From: a virus | IMG/VR virus record: IMGVR_UViG_3300022187_000028 | Location: 1 to 64,000 of that record | DNA length: 64,000 nucleotides | Reading direction: 5' to 3' (one strand) | Part shown: positions 1 through 8,907 of the stretch, piece by piece | Position numbering within the stretch: position 1 is the stretch's first letter | How the letters are laid out: each line of letters begins with the position of its first letter | Notes under the pieces: model-generated | Databases searched by the model: none | What the model saw: the letters and a program-made list of their open reading frames with translations, nothing else | Told to the model about the DNA's origin: nothing | Translations under genes and position numbers: made by a program

Positions 1-1949
1 CTAATAACTTCTCCAACCTTAACATCTATCTTGGTATTTAGTGCCTTACCTACATTCATGTAGAGTTTGTTATTCATTTCTACAATGTGTTTTCCTTCTT
101 CTAGAACTGGGCCAGCCCCTAAAGAATAAGAGAATAGACCTGACTTAGTAGACTTCTTATCTAGAACTAGCATATCTAAATCTACAAATTTCTTCCACTT
201 AATCCACTTAGGATTTTTCTTAGTTCCTACGAAATAAGTAGAAGTTAAGTCTTTGATAACAACTCCTTCCGCAGTAGGCATCTCCATTATTTCCTTAGCA
301 TATTCTTCTATGTCTTTCAAAGAATCTGCGATTCTAGTATCTTTCTTAGAAGGGAATGCGATGGCATCGGAAGACTTTGCCGAGTAATTATTGAATAGAA
401 TGTTAATCCTAATCTGTAATTCATCATCCATCAAGTTCTTTTCTTCGTGTCGCATTATGTCAAAAACATGCGCTCTTAGTTTTGCTTCGGGGTATTTATT
501 TTTGAATACATGGGCAACTGTATCTGCTCTATGTAGGGCTTTATCACCATCGAATAGAATTAGTTCTGCATCTAGAATGCAGTCGCCATAAGATTTCTTT
601 TTCATTTCTGCTACTTGTTCAGTACATTTTTCAGTAATGTCCTTACCGTTAAATGAAAAGATTTCAACTTTATCATCAATCTTATGAATTTGTATTCTCA
701 TTCCATCGTACTTTTCTTGTACGACATAATCTCCGGAGAATCCCATCAATTCATTCATATCTTCAATATCGAATATACGATACATTGGTTTGTTGGGAGT
801 TAGGAAGTTGGAGATGGCCTTCTCTTCCTCGGACTTTTTAGATTTAAGCATAGCGTATTTATCCGAAAAGTCCGAACCAAAGGAATTACAACTTTCGTAT
901 CTATCAAGAATTTCTTGTTCTTTGGGTCTAGTATTCTCGCTAAATATGTCACTAATAAATTCATACAATGCCTCACAGTCAAGTGAGTTAAAGTATTCCG
1001 TTAATTCTTTTAATTCATTTTCCGGAGTATCTTCATACCTGCGGCCAGTTTCCTGTGTAAATTTTTCCCAAGAACCATGATGAGCAATAAACGATTCAAA
1101 CATTTCTCGTTTGAGTTCTATGTAGTCCTGTTTTAACTGCTCGCAACAATCTCCCGAAACATCAGCATCCATTTCAACTACTGCTACATTTTGAGTCACA
1201 TCGGGTTTTTCTTCTACTCTCATAGTAGGGTTTTCCATTCTTTCTTTGAATTTTAATTCTTGAGCCATCATAGCACTCATTGATTTCTTTAATTCTACTC
1301 CAACTAATTTACTCCAGTCCTCTTCGGAGTGTCCGGATAAAAATACCTTCTTGAGTTCCTTTAGCGCATTCTTGAATTTAAAATTCACCTTCTTACTATC
1401 TTTATCATCGCCGTAGTGTTCAATAACAAAAAGAGGAACATCATCTAATGCCAAGTCTAGTCCTTCCAAACCATCAGTTATCTCGTCACCTTGATATTCT
1501 AATTCATTATAGAGTTTAGAAGATAAGGCATCATCACCATTTCTAATAGCATAGTGAATGAACTTCATAAAAACATCTACATTCGATAGTAGAGATTCTA
1601 GTACATTACCTTTCATTTTCTTAGAGAATGGGTCGTTGACATTCTCGGAGTCGAATCTCATTTGCTTAACAGAATCATAGACGATTTTAGCAGAGCCACT
1701 TGTAGGACTGCCTGTATCATCAGCCTCAAGGTGACGCTCATCTAAATATTCTTTGAGTTCTTTACCAAGAGGACTAAGGCTATCATACGATTCTTTAATC
1801 TTCTCAAGTATATTTCTCCACCGACCTCCATACTCTTTGGGGTCGGATTTTGCAGATAGATAAGCGACTCTAGTTTCCTCGAAGAGAGATAAAATTTCGT
1901 TAGATAAAGGAGCCTTATCCTTCTCGAACATTAGGCCAGTGGTCGCCAT
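1..1949 (-). CDS. ATP-dependent DNA ligase with long N-terminal extension (3' end beyond window)
   Basis: The reading frame is open from an ATG at 1949 to the window edge (about 649 residues visible), so the C-terminus is missing. Residues about 410-600 carry the nucleotidyltransferase motifs of ATP-dependent DNA ligases: motif I EKYDGMR (catalytic lysine at residue 413, codon 711-713), motif III DAEL, IIIa VFDI, IV EGVVIKDL and V KWIKWKK. These residues accept AMP from ATP and support nick sealing. The first 400 residues are charged and helical and do not resemble the usual ligase DNA-binding domain. The gene lies downstream of the portal in the morphogenesis strand, not with the replication genes, so it may act in packaging or be carried in the virion (inference). 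A second, motif-defective ligase-like gene lies at 43274-44779. Confidence 0.85.
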   Translation of the reverse strand, partial: MATTGLMFEKDKAPLSNEILSLFEETRVAYLSAKSDPKEYGGRWRNILEKIKESYDSLSPLGKELKEYLDERHLEADDTGSPTSGSAKIVYDSVKQMRFDSENVNDPFSKKMKGNVLESLLSNVDVFMKFIHYAIRNGDDALSSKLYNELEYQGDEITDGLEGLDLALDDVPLFVIEHYGDDKDSKKVNFKFKNALKELKKVFLSGHSEEDWSKLVGVELKKSMSAMMAQELKFKERMENPTMRVEEKPDVTQNVAVVEMDADVSGDCCEQLKQDYIELKREMFESFIAHHGSWEKFTQETGRRYEDTPENELKELTEYFNSLDCEALYEFISDIFSENTRPKEQEILDRYESCNSFGSDFSDKYAMLKSKKSEEEKAISNFLTPNKPMYRIFDIEDMNELMGFSGDYVVQEKYDGMRIQIHKIDDKVEIFSFNGKDITEKCTEQVAEMKKKSYGDCILDAELILFDGDKALHRADTVAHVFKNKYPEAKLRAHVFDIMRHEEKNLMDDELQIRINILFNNYSAKSSDAIAFPSKKDTRIADSLKDIEEYAKEIMEMPTAEGVVIKDLTSTYFVGTKKNPKWIKWKKFVDLDMLVLDKKSTKSGLFSYSLGAGPVLEEGKHIVEMNNKLYMNVGKALNTKIDVKVGEVI

Positions 1950-1957
1950 CGAATCAC

Positions 1958-2188
1958 TCAAGCGTCGTTAATATCTCCAGCAAGACCATATCCGGAATGA
2001 GTACCTGTATCATTCTCAATCTTAGTATCGTCTTTTTCTGCCTTTGGCTTCTTAGTCTTAACATCGGGGTCTTCTATTTCCAATGGTAGAGTTTCTCTAC
2101 CTTCTTCTTGAAGAACTTCCTTTGCTTTACGGACCAATCTAATTGCTCGACTAATTTGTGCTTCCTCTTTTGTCATTTTTTCCGGCAT
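1958..2188 (-). CDS. Small charged hypothetical protein
   Basis: This 76-residue protein is rich in Lys and Glu, with an N-terminal helix and a low-complexity acidic tail ending DINDA. The ATG at 2188 is preferred because GGAGG sits about 7 nt upstream; an in-frame ATG at 2203 would overlap the preceding gene. It lies between two small genes and the ligase in the late operon. I do not recognise a family. Confidence 0.6.
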   Translation of the reverse strand: MPEKMTKEEAQISRAIRLVRKAKEVLQEEGRETLPLEIEDPDVKTKKPKAEKDDTKIENDTGTHSGYGLAGDINDA

Positions 2189-2189
2189 A

Positions 2190-2417
2190 TCAGTTCCTCC
2201 CATTTACGAACTTTTCAATGTCATTCCAACTCATCTTATGGATAGCATCAGCATCCGGTACAGATTGATTTGACATGGATGGAGTAGGGCCATCGACAAC
2301 AACAAAGCCCGACTTCATAAGCAGGTTATCTTTGTTGTAGACTGCTTGTTCTAGAGTCTTAATTCTACCGACTAATTCCTTTAGAATAATCAGCATGTCT
2401 TCATTATTTTCACTCAT
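2190..2417 (-). CDS. Small hypothetical protein with N-terminal coiled-coil segment
   Basis: The 75-residue product starts MSENNEDMLIILKELVGR, a heptad-like helix, followed by a polar linker. Its C-terminus contains the words MSWNDIEKFV, which resemble the MSWK-type tag seen at the N-termini of many neighbouring proteins, here placed internally about ten residues from the end. The start overlaps the end of the upstream gene. Function unknown. Confidence 0.6.
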   Translation of the reverse strand: MSENNEDMLIILKELVGRIKTLEQAVYNKDNLLMKSGFVVVDGPTPSMSNQSVPDADAIHKMSWNDIEKFVNGRN

Positions 2418-2763
2418 CTCTCAAGTCCCCCTTTCTCTTTGGATATACGACTTCTCGTAGTTGACGATACAAGACTTCGTACTCCTTACGAAGTTTGCTA
2501 GATAGGGCCACCATATCAATGTTCCTTTCGTCAATGCCGTCGAACTTCTTTTTCATCTTATCATCGGATTTAACCAAGTCTAACTCTCTTAACATGTCAA
2601 TGAGTTCACCCATTCGAGTGAAATCTTGACCAAAGTATTCAGTTGGTTCTGCCGATTGTAGAGTCTTCTTCAATCGCTTTCTCTTCTTTTCATCTAGTGA
2701 GTCCAAAATTGGACTGTTTTCTTTTTCTATCATATCGGATTGTTTTAGTATTCTTTCCCACAT
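2410..2763 (-). CDS. Tagged hypothetical helical protein
   Basis: The 117-residue protein begins MWERILKQSD, a variant of the shared W-x-x-[IV]-[LI]-K start peptide that lacks the residue between Met and Trp. The rest is highly charged and helical, with no enzymatic motif that I recognise. Its ATG at 2763 abuts the stop of the 629-residue gene upstream, and it overlaps the next gene by 8 nt. It is probably a virion or assembly component (inference from tag and position). Confidence 0.65.
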   Translation of the reverse strand: MWERILKQSDMIEKENSPILDSLDEKKRKRLKKTLQSAEPTEYFGQDFTRMGELIDMLRELDLVKSDDKMKKKFDGIDERNIDMVALSSKLRKEYEVLYRQLREVVYPKRKGDLRDE

Positions 2764-4652
2764 TATTCTTCCTCCTCATTTTGTTCTAATCTTTGTAGAA
2801 TTGTTGCTCTTTCTTCTTCGGAAAAGTTGCTCTCTATTCCTAACTTTGTCATAATTTTCAATATATTTCTAGTTATCAAAATAGTTATTCTTCTATTTTG
2901 TCCCTCGGACATTGGATAAAATGTAGGGGGAAGATTTGGGAAATAAGTAGAATCAATTTTTCCAATCAAATAATCAACAATATCTTCCGGACTGGTAAAA
3001 TCTACACTCATCCTTTCCATGCTTTCTACACTAGTAATACCCCTAGTTTTCATTTCGTCAACGGCCTCTTCTATCACACTATAGTCGGAAAGCAGTAGAT
3101 TTTGTAGTTTGTCAAATCCATATTTTTTAATCAATGGACTTTCCTTTATTTTCTCGGAAACTTTATTTCTTAGCCTTACTATTTCAGCCCTAGATAATTT
3201 ACCCAATGCCTTTCTTTTCTTCTGTGTCCTAGTTCTAAGAGCAGAGGACCCCTTTTCTCCAGCATAATCTAAAATGTATTCAAATAGAGTTCTACTATCA
3301 ACTCTCTTGTTTAACTCTTGATTCATCCTTTCTCCGTTTTTCATCAAAACAGTATATCCTTTAAACAAAGGAGTATAATAGTTAAGGGAATCTCCACCAG
3401 CCTCCCCTAATTTCTTTTTTCCCGCTTCGTAATCGACAAACCTGTTATCCCTAACATCGAAACCTTTTATTTTATTTGCATTAGTTTTCATTTGTTCCAA
3501 AAATCTAACTCTAGAGTCAATTACTGTAACCTCCTTTCCAAGAATAGTTTCTAGCCTCTTTCTAATTTCTTTGTTATTTCTTCGCACAGCGTTTTCATTC
3601 TTTTCCAACAATGTTTTTTTGACAAAACTAGCCAAACTGCCTTTGTATTTTATGGCCTTTGTCATTTTATTAGTGGTATTCATTGTATCCTTTTTAACCA
3701 TTAAGTCTTCAATAAGTCCTAATTCACCTTCGCCTAACAATTCTTGTAGCGCATTGATTCGGTCTTCTAAGTCTCCTTCGTCCTCGTAAGAACCCACAAG
3801 CGTCAGCATATTTTTTAGTAGGCTAGTAAGAACTTTTTTATGTCTATCAAAAGCCGTATCTATGTTAGGTATTTCTTTTCCATCTACTTCCGTAGTGCCG
3901 ACAGGTCTAATCTCTCTAGGATTATCAAGATAATCAGTAATGTTTCTAAAATTGTCGAGCAAAGAACTCCTAGGAGAGCCTTCCTTTTCTTTTAGTCTTT
4001 TAATCAACTTTTCTATAGTTTTCATTGTATTTTCTATACTCTTCTTTTTCTTACTGTAGTAAGCATTTAGAATAGAATCTTTTTTTTCCGGTTGTAAGAT
4101 TTCTTTTTCCGAAAAAGAGGAAAAGTCCTTTTTATCTTTTACTTTAACGGCGGCTAATTCTTCTTCCATTAGTTTAATGTAAGCATCAAGTCTAATCTCA
4201 AGATTTTTCTCTATTACCTTATTGAGTTCCTTTACTTGTGTTTTCAAGTCCTTGCTCAAATCTTCTATTCCATCCTTTTGTGTAAATAGCATCTTGGCTT
4301 CTTTCTTACCTTCCTCATCTAGAGTCTTGGTATATTTTCTAAGTAGAAAAGAAATTTCAGAATCAGTATCTTCAACTTCATTTAACGCATTAAAATATTC
4401 CTTATCCAAATCCAAATTATTTTCACTAAGAGTGTCTCTCAAATCATTCACAAGAATGTCTTCTTGCTTTGCATAGTCATTGGGTTTGACCAATATAGAA
4501 TGTGAATATGGTTTCTTAACTTCTTTAATTTCAAAAATAAAATTCTTAGAGAGGGCCTCAGCCGCTTTTATGTCTCTTTTTACTAGTTCCTCGAATCTCT
4601 TTTTTTCAGATTCAGTAAGGTCTACTTTCAAAAGAAGCAAAGAAATCACCAC
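2763..4652 (-). CDS. Large helical protein, possible structural or morphogenesis protein
   Basis: This 629-residue protein is very rich in Lys and Glu, with long predicted coiled-coil helices (for example around residues 120-240), and lacks a recognisable catalytic motif. It begins MVISLLLLKVDLTESEKK; the short hydrophobic start may be a start-choice artefact. It overlaps the small gene downstream of the portal by 7 nt. Size, composition and position resemble the two other large unknown proteins at 13279-15693 and 15690-17561. A role in the head, as a scaffold, or as an ejected protein is possible but only inferred. Confidence 0.6.
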   Translation of the reverse strand: MVISLLLLKVDLTESEKKRFEELVKRDIKAAEALSKNFIFEIKEVKKPYSHSILVKPNDYAKQEDILVNDLRDTLSENNLDLDKEYFNALNEVEDTDSEISFLLRKYTKTLDEEGKKEAKMLFTQKDGIEDLSKDLKTQVKELNKVIEKNLEIRLDAYIKLMEEELAAVKVKDKKDFSSFSEKEILQPEKKDSILNAYYSKKKKSIENTMKTIEKLIKRLKEKEGSPRSSLLDNFRNITDYLDNPREIRPVGTTEVDGKEIPNIDTAFDRHKKVLTSLLKNMLTLVGSYEDEGDLEDRINALQELLGEGELGLIEDLMVKKDTMNTTNKMTKAIKYKGSLASFVKKTLLEKNENAVRRNNKEIRKRLETILGKEVTVIDSRVRFLEQMKTNANKIKGFDVRDNRFVDYEAGKKKLGEAGGDSLNYYTPLFKGYTVLMKNGERMNQELNKRVDSRTLFEYILDYAGEKGSSALRTRTQKKRKALGKLSRAEIVRLRNKVSEKIKESPLIKKYGFDKLQNLLLSDYSVIEEAVDEMKTRGITSVESMERMSVDFTSPEDIVDYLIGKIDSTYFPNLPPTFYPMSEGQNRRITILITRNILKIMTKLGIESNFSEEERATILQRLEQNEEEE

Positions 4653-4870
4653 TTGTTTTCTGTCCTTCTTCTTTTCTTAGCAGGTAGTTGAACTACATCG
4701 GGAGTATCTGCACTACTTCTAGTAGGGCGATGAGTAGTATCGGGTGGTAGTCCCCCTACAGAATAGTCTCTAGATTTCTTAGTAGTTCTATCGTCTGCGG
4801 CCCTTTGGGAACGAACTTGTGCTAGTTCCTTTGCCAATCTTCTTTCTTTTTGTGCAATGTCTTCTTTCAT
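4646..4870 (-). CDS. Small basic hypothetical protein downstream of portal
   Basis: The 74-residue protein starts with a charged helix (MKEDIAQKERRLAKELAQVR) and continues as a basic, disordered, Pro/Thr-rich tail ending KKRRRTENKW. It overlaps the portal stop by one base and the following gene by 7 nt, so the three are translationally coupled. I do not recognise a family. Confidence 0.6.
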   Translation of the reverse strand: MKEDIAQKERRLAKELAQVRSQRAADDRTTKKSRDYSVGGLPPDTTHRPTRSSADTPDVVQLPAKKRRRTENKW

Positions 4871-6513
4871 TATGGTATTCTCCTTTCGCTTCTTCTATCG
4901 ACATTTTGATTGCCAGCATCAGTAGGCAATCCCGTCATGCGCTTATCGGGGCCTACGCTCATGGATGGTTTATTTCTTGTGGTAGCGGGATTCTCTTGAG
5001 GCTTACCTCCTCCCTCTAACATTTCTCTATTCATCTCATCAATATCTCTTTGGTCGAAGTTAGAACCTACTAATCCATCTACACCGGATTGTGACTTAGC
5101 CTCTTCTCCTTCTTGAGGAGGTTCCTCTTTAGGCTCCGGTTTATTGAAAGTAAAGTTTCCATCCTCATCCATTTCTACTTCAAATCCTAAGTTCTTAACA
5201 GAAGCCGCAATATTGACTTCTAATTCTCTTCGTCTAAGTCCAGCAATTTCATCTTCTTCTTCCGAAGGAGGCAGTTTCAAATTCCAATCAGTAATACCAA
5301 ATTGTTTTGTTAGGAACGGGAAGACATAATTATTGTAGACATTCTGTGCCATTTGAACAGCACGATTTGTCACAAGTATTTGCATACCCTCATTGTTAAG
5401 TCCTCCACTCGTAGTATTGTCTGCCATGAAGACCTTACTAACTCCATAGAAAGCAGAAATTCTATCTCTCAAATCATCCTTAACAGAAACATATTCCATT
5501 TCTTTGAGGCTGTCCATGAACTTAATCCACTCAACTGAACCCTTACCATTGTCGGCTTCGATTCCCATAACTGGAATATAGTGAGGGTCTTGTTCCATTC
5601 TTTCTTTGACTCCTCTCCAAAATGCGGCCATAGAGTCCATGTTTCTAGTCTGTACTGCTAACAAACCTCTAGGCATTCTGCTCTTAGTGTAAGAAGAATT
5701 GACATAATTTTCCATAGCAATAAGAGTCATTATGTGATTAAATAGTGTCATAACCGGAGAGTGGCCGTATAGTCTACTAGGACTGTATTTACTAAAGTGA
5801 AGTATTTCTCCTTTTATGTAGAATTGTTCCTCTCCGTTTGCTCGGTTGACATAGTGTATCGGATGCAAGTTGCTACCACATTCGCTACATAGTTCGTGCG
5901 GCTCTTGTGCTACAAATTGCCTGTGGTTGATACAAGTAAATCCTTTATTTCCTCTAACTCCCAACTCATCAGCGTAAATTGCCATAGTCACTGGGTCGCC
6001 TCGGAATAGTTCTTTGATTCTGTGCATCCTAATCTTACCATTGCCATCCAAGTAATATTCTTTCACAAGAACAATGTAGGCATCATCCATGATATTTAGG
6101 TCGTCTTCTAATTCTTTTAAAACATCAATAAAGAGTTGCTCGGACTTGTTAATATATCCTTCAATAAATTTCTCAGCATATTCCAATTGCTTAGGGTCTG
6201 GCTTCACTAAATCAGTAGAGCCACATCTAGCACATTCACTGACAGGTCTTTGATGAGTCTTTTGACAAGCATTACATCGAGCCTCGTAAGCCTTCTCCCA
6301 AATGTATCCTCTTCGGAAAATTTCTTGCTTCAATTGAGTTATACAAGTACGGACAATAACAGATTGTTGAGTTATGTTGTAGACCATTGGAGCCGTCATC
6401 ATGTACGACTGCTCTCTTTCCTGTATCCCAATGTTATACACCCTGCGGTCTGCTGGCTTAGGTGTAGACCTTCTAAACAATCCACTGATGCCAAACCGTC
6501 GCTTTTCCGCCAT
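4870..6513 (-). CDS. Portal protein with two inserted zinc-ribbon-like segments
   Basis: This 547-residue protein has the architecture of HK97/SPP1-type portals: a basic N-terminus, a conserved middle with HFSKYSPSRLYGHSPV (about 250-265), MENYVNSSY and FYGVSKVFM (about 385-395), then a disordered Pro/Glu-rich tail. Portals form the dodecameric DNA channel at the capsid vertex and dock the terminase. It also has two Cys clusters, CNACQK...CARCG near residues 75-100 and CINH...CSECG near 195-225, that look like zinc ribbons inserted in the clip/wing region; most portals I know lack them. TerL lies about 4.5 kb upstream on the same strand. Confidence 0.8.
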   Translation of the reverse strand: MAEKRRFGISGLFRRSTPKPADRRVYNIGIQEREQSYMMTAPMVYNITQQSVIVRTCITQLKQEIFRRGYIWEKAYEARCNACQKTHQRPVSECARCGSTDLVKPDPKQLEYAEKFIEGYINKSEQLFIDVLKELEDDLNIMDDAYIVLVKEYYLDGNGKIRMHRIKELFRGDPVTMAIYADELGVRGNKGFTCINHRQFVAQEPHELCSECGSNLHPIHYVNRANGEEQFYIKGEILHFSKYSPSRLYGHSPVMTLFNHIMTLIAMENYVNSSYTKSRMPRGLLAVQTRNMDSMAAFWRGVKERMEQDPHYIPVMGIEADNGKGSVEWIKFMDSLKEMEYVSVKDDLRDRISAFYGVSKVFMADNTTSGGLNNEGMQILVTNRAVQMAQNVYNNYVFPFLTKQFGITDWNLKLPPSEEEDEIAGLRRRELEVNIAASVKNLGFEVEMDEDGNFTFNKPEPKEEPPQEGEEAKSQSGVDGLVGSNFDQRDIDEMNREMLEGGGKPQENPATTRNKPSMSVGPDKRMTGLPTDAGNQNVDRRSERRIP

Positions 6514-6562
6514 ATGAACTCCCTCTCACCTTTTGTTTATCGGCCTATTTAATAACCGTATC

Positions 6563-6850
6563 TCACCATAATTTCTTACAGGCTAGACATTTTGGAGTAG
6601 TAATTCTTCCTTTACATTGGTCGCAATTATGCCTTGCTCGGAAATTTTTCCTACGGGCGGGGTCTTTATGAGTCCCTCCACCACGATTTTTTCCCTTGCG
6701 TTTGTAGTTGCCATATCCTTTAGCACCTGCATGAATCTTTTTACCTTCGTGAGTAAGCATCATAATTTTCTTACCTTTTCTATCGGAACGATAAACACGG
6801 CCTACTCTCATATCCTTTTTGTCTTTCTTTAGTACTTCTTCCCAACTCAT
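6563..6850 (-). CDS. Tagged small basic zinc-ribbon protein (DUF5754-like)
   Basis: The start is placed at 6850 because the protein then begins with the shared tag MSWEEVLKKD; a longer in-frame form would run into the neighbouring gene. The 95-residue product has a GAKGY...THKDPARRKNFRARH block like the GRKGYSDY..HKD..RK..Y..RH signature of virus proteins called DUF5754, then CDQC...CLAC, a probable zinc ribbon. It is strongly basic and may bind nucleic acid. DUF5754 assignment is from memory of the motif. Confidence 0.65.
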   Translation of the reverse strand: MSWEEVLKKDKKDMRVGRVYRSDRKGKKIMMLTHEGKKIHAGAKGYGNYKRKGKNRGGGTHKDPARRKNFRARHNCDQCKGRITTPKCLACKKLW

Positions 6851-6860
6851 AGCATATCCC

Positions 6861-7262
6861 TCAAATCTCTTCACTATAATCTGGAAGATTATCGTACCTT
6901 TCACTCTCGAATTTCTTACCGCCATCGGGCATGTCATTCATATTATAGTAAGGCTTCTTGCTTTTTCGCCTATCTCTATGACTTACCATAGCCCTATCCA
7001 TCATGGCCTTGTGAAATCGAACATAAGGTCCCCATATTTTTCTTTTTTGACCTCCCCCATAGGTCTGCAATCGCCTACCCGTTCTGTCATAATAATACAC
7101 CCTAATTTTATAGTCAAATTCTTTGACTCTTTTTAATTCCTTTTCATGGTACTCGGCTTGATTCAAAAAGGTAGAGCGATAAAACTCATCTCTATTTGTT
7201 GGTATTCCCTTATGCGGGACTGTTTCTTCATTGTCGTTTTTTAGTACTTCTTCCCAACTCAT
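6861..7262 (-). CDS. Tagged basic hypothetical protein
   Basis: This 133-residue protein begins MSWEEVLKND, almost identical to the start of the next gene downstream. The rest is basic and aromatic (IRVYYYDRTGRRLQTYGGG, then RDRRKSKKPYYN). No known domain is evident. It is one of seven tagged genes packed between 6563 and 9302 with little or no spacing. Confidence 0.65.
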   Translation of the reverse strand: MSWEEVLKNDNEETVPHKGIPTNRDEFYRSTFLNQAEYHEKELKRVKEFDYKIRVYYYDRTGRRLQTYGGGQKRKIWGPYVRFHKAMMDRAMVSHRDRRKSKKPYYNMNDMPDGGKKFESERYDNLPDYSEEI

Positions 7263-7271
7263 AACAATTCC

Positions 7272-7589
7272 TCACAAAAACTCATAAATAGTCACTGGTT
7301 TATACCCAATAAATTTACCATCAATAACAATTCTTTGCTTTTTTCGTTTAGTTCCTAACAGATTTCTTTTCTTCAAATGATTTATGATATAATTTCTTAT
7401 CCTATCTGATTTAATATTTTTATGTAGTTTAGCATACCTGTCTCTTACATCTTCTATGAATGTATGGAATTCATTTGGATTTAGGACTTTCCCTTTTAAT
7501 CGTTGGGCTTCTTGAATAGCAACCCTGTTTAGAAAGCCGTAGTCGATTTTCCTTGCGCCCCCCCGCTTAATTACTTCTTCCCAACTCAT
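7272..7589 (-). CDS. Tagged hypothetical protein, possible helical DNA-binding
   Basis: The 105-residue protein starts MSWEEVIKRG and is mainly helical and basic, with a run of Lys/Arg around residues 75-90 (LKKRNLLGTKRKKQR). It overlaps the start of the upstream gene by 4 nt. It could bind DNA, but I recognise no family. Confidence 0.65.
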   Translation of the reverse strand: MSWEEVIKRGGARKIDYGFLNRVAIQEAQRLKGKVLNPNEFHTFIEDVRDRYAKLHKNIKSDRIRNYIINHLKKRNLLGTKRKKQRIVIDGKFIGYKPVTIYEFL

Positions 7590-7987
7590 TTTTCTTTCCT
7601 CAATTGGTTTTCTTTAGAAGTCTTATCATCATCAATTGGGCCACCTTTAGCCCAAGTGTAGCAAGTTCTTGCAGAATGACATTTGAAATCGTGCATCCAA
7701 CAGTAGCCTAATCGACCATCTTCATCTGTGTTTAGTGGCATACATTCGTCCATTCTTGGAGATATGTCAAACGCAATACAATTACTGCAATTAGATTCCT
7801 TAGCAACATCAGCAGTAGTATTCCACTTCTTAGCATATTCTTCCCAATACTTTTCGTCGCTTAGATTGAGAGGACCGTATTGAATATGCTTTTCTTTTAC
7901 TGCCCTATCTCTATTCTTAGTATTGAGTTTCAAATCTTGAGTAGCCAAAGGGCATTCTAGTTTTTTTAGAATAATAGTCCAATCCAT
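7586..7987 (-). CDS. Tagged cysteine-rich protein, HiPIP-like or metal-binding phage family
   Basis: After the tag MDWTIILKKL, the 133-residue protein carries a Cys-rich core: CSNCIAFDISPRMDEC, then GYCWMHDFKCHSARTCYTW. This spacing resembles small metalloproteins common in tailed phages, sometimes described as high-potential iron-sulfur-like. The cysteines probably bind an Fe-S cluster or zinc. The role in the virion is unknown. Family assignment is from motif memory. Confidence 0.65.
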   Translation of the reverse strand: MDWTIILKKLECPLATQDLKLNTKNRDRAVKEKHIQYGPLNLSDEKYWEEYAKKWNTTADVAKESNCSNCIAFDISPRMDECMPLNTDEDGRLGYCWMHDFKCHSARTCYTWAKGGPIDDDKTSKENQLRKEK

Positions 7988-7996
7988 AATATCACC

Positions 7997-8527
7997 TTAA
8001 AGTGTATCGCTAATCTCTTCCCATTTTTTGGTTTCTTTTAGGTAAGAAACTAATTTGTTGTAGTCTGCTTGTGCAAATAAATACCTTTCTTGTTCAGGAT
8101 TGAATTCCGGAAGATACTCTTTTAATTTACGCAAATCTCTTGATTCGATTATATCCTTCTCAACATCTTTAGATATAGTTTTCTTTCCTTTAAAATTCCC
8201 AATATAATACCTGTCTTCGTAATCCATATTTCTGTGTCGAATATAGATACTAACATCTGTAAATACATTGCCGTTATATATTTCTATTTCTCCCGAAGCA
8301 CTTAATTCAAAGTCTTTAGGAAAACCCATATCAAACTTTTCTATTGGAATATGGCTGTCTGCTTTTTCCTCAAATAAATAAAAATCCCCATTGTGCGGGA
8401 AATGAGAAAAATACAGTAGGCTAGGTTTAAGAAAGCCCTTTCCTAGCAAAGCCTTGTTTATCTCCTGTTTAGATTTATCATCTAAATCATTATAGTCAGT
8501 TTTTTTCAAAATATTAGTCCAACTCAT
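7997..8527 (-). CDS. Tagged hypothetical protein, paralogue of the 19152-19919 product
   Basis: The 176-residue protein begins MSWTNILKKTDYNDLDDKSK and ends with ADYNKLVSYLKETKKWEEIS. Both blocks recur in the gene at 19152-19919, and the segment between them also shares FDMGFP..FEL and the following beta-rich pattern, so the two are duplicates that diverged. The paralogue has an extra C-terminal domain. Function unknown. Confidence 0.65.
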   Translation of the reverse strand: MSWTNILKKTDYNDLDDKSKQEINKALLGKGFLKPSLLYFSHFPHNGDFYLFEEKADSHIPIEKFDMGFPKDFELSASGEIEIYNGNVFTDVSIYIRHRNMDYEDRYYIGNFKGKKTISKDVEKDIIESRDLRKLKEYLPEFNPEQERYLFAQADYNKLVSYLKETKKWEEISDTL

Positions 8528-8907
8528 GCTGTAAATGGCCCCCTTCTTTTACTACTTGGTTTGTGAGTGTAAATATCTCCATCAGTGTGAATGTAAATTT
8601 TCTTTCTTCTAACGAGGCCATCTATGGCTCTTTTTAGAGTTTTAGTGTCAGCAATACTCTTTAGATTTTTCATACCTAAAGCACCACCTTCTTTCTTAAT
8701 TTCAGCGAGAATCAATTTCTCCACCTTTGCTAATTCTCCTTTATTCAACAAATCAAAATCTTCACGGCTGATTTTGCCATCTTTATTTCTATCTAAGTGC
8801 TTACTTTGTTTAGGTGTCAATTTCTTATTTACACATTCTTCACAGTTGCATGGCTTACCCATCTTTTCTGTTCCGCAGTGTGCCTTTACTATGTCCTTCC
8901 AACTCAT
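8524..8907 (-). CDS. Tagged EF-hand-like protein with C-terminal winged-helix-like region
   Basis: The 127-residue protein has the tag MSWKDIVKAH, a Cys cluster (HCGTEKMGKPCNCEEC), and then DRNKDGKISREDF, which fits a canonical calcium-binding EF-hand loop (Asp1, Asn3, Asp5, Gly6, Ile8, acidic residue at 12). The C-terminal half (about 65-115) looks like a helix-turn-helix with a wing ending IYIHTDGDIYTH. A single EF-hand usually pairs with another copy, suggesting a dimer (inference). Confidence 0.65.
   Translation of the reverse strand: MSWKDIVKAHCGTEKMGKPCNCEECVNKKLTPKQSKHLDRNKDGKISREDFDLLNKGELAKVEKLILAEIKKEGGALGMKNLKSIADTKTLKRAIDGLVRRKKIYIHTDGDIYTHKPSSKRRGPFTA

Noticed and set aside
391-1080. 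Plus-strand reading frames opposite the left-end gene
   Set aside because: They lie antisense to a continuous ligase frame with conserved motifs on the minus strand; they lack family similarity.
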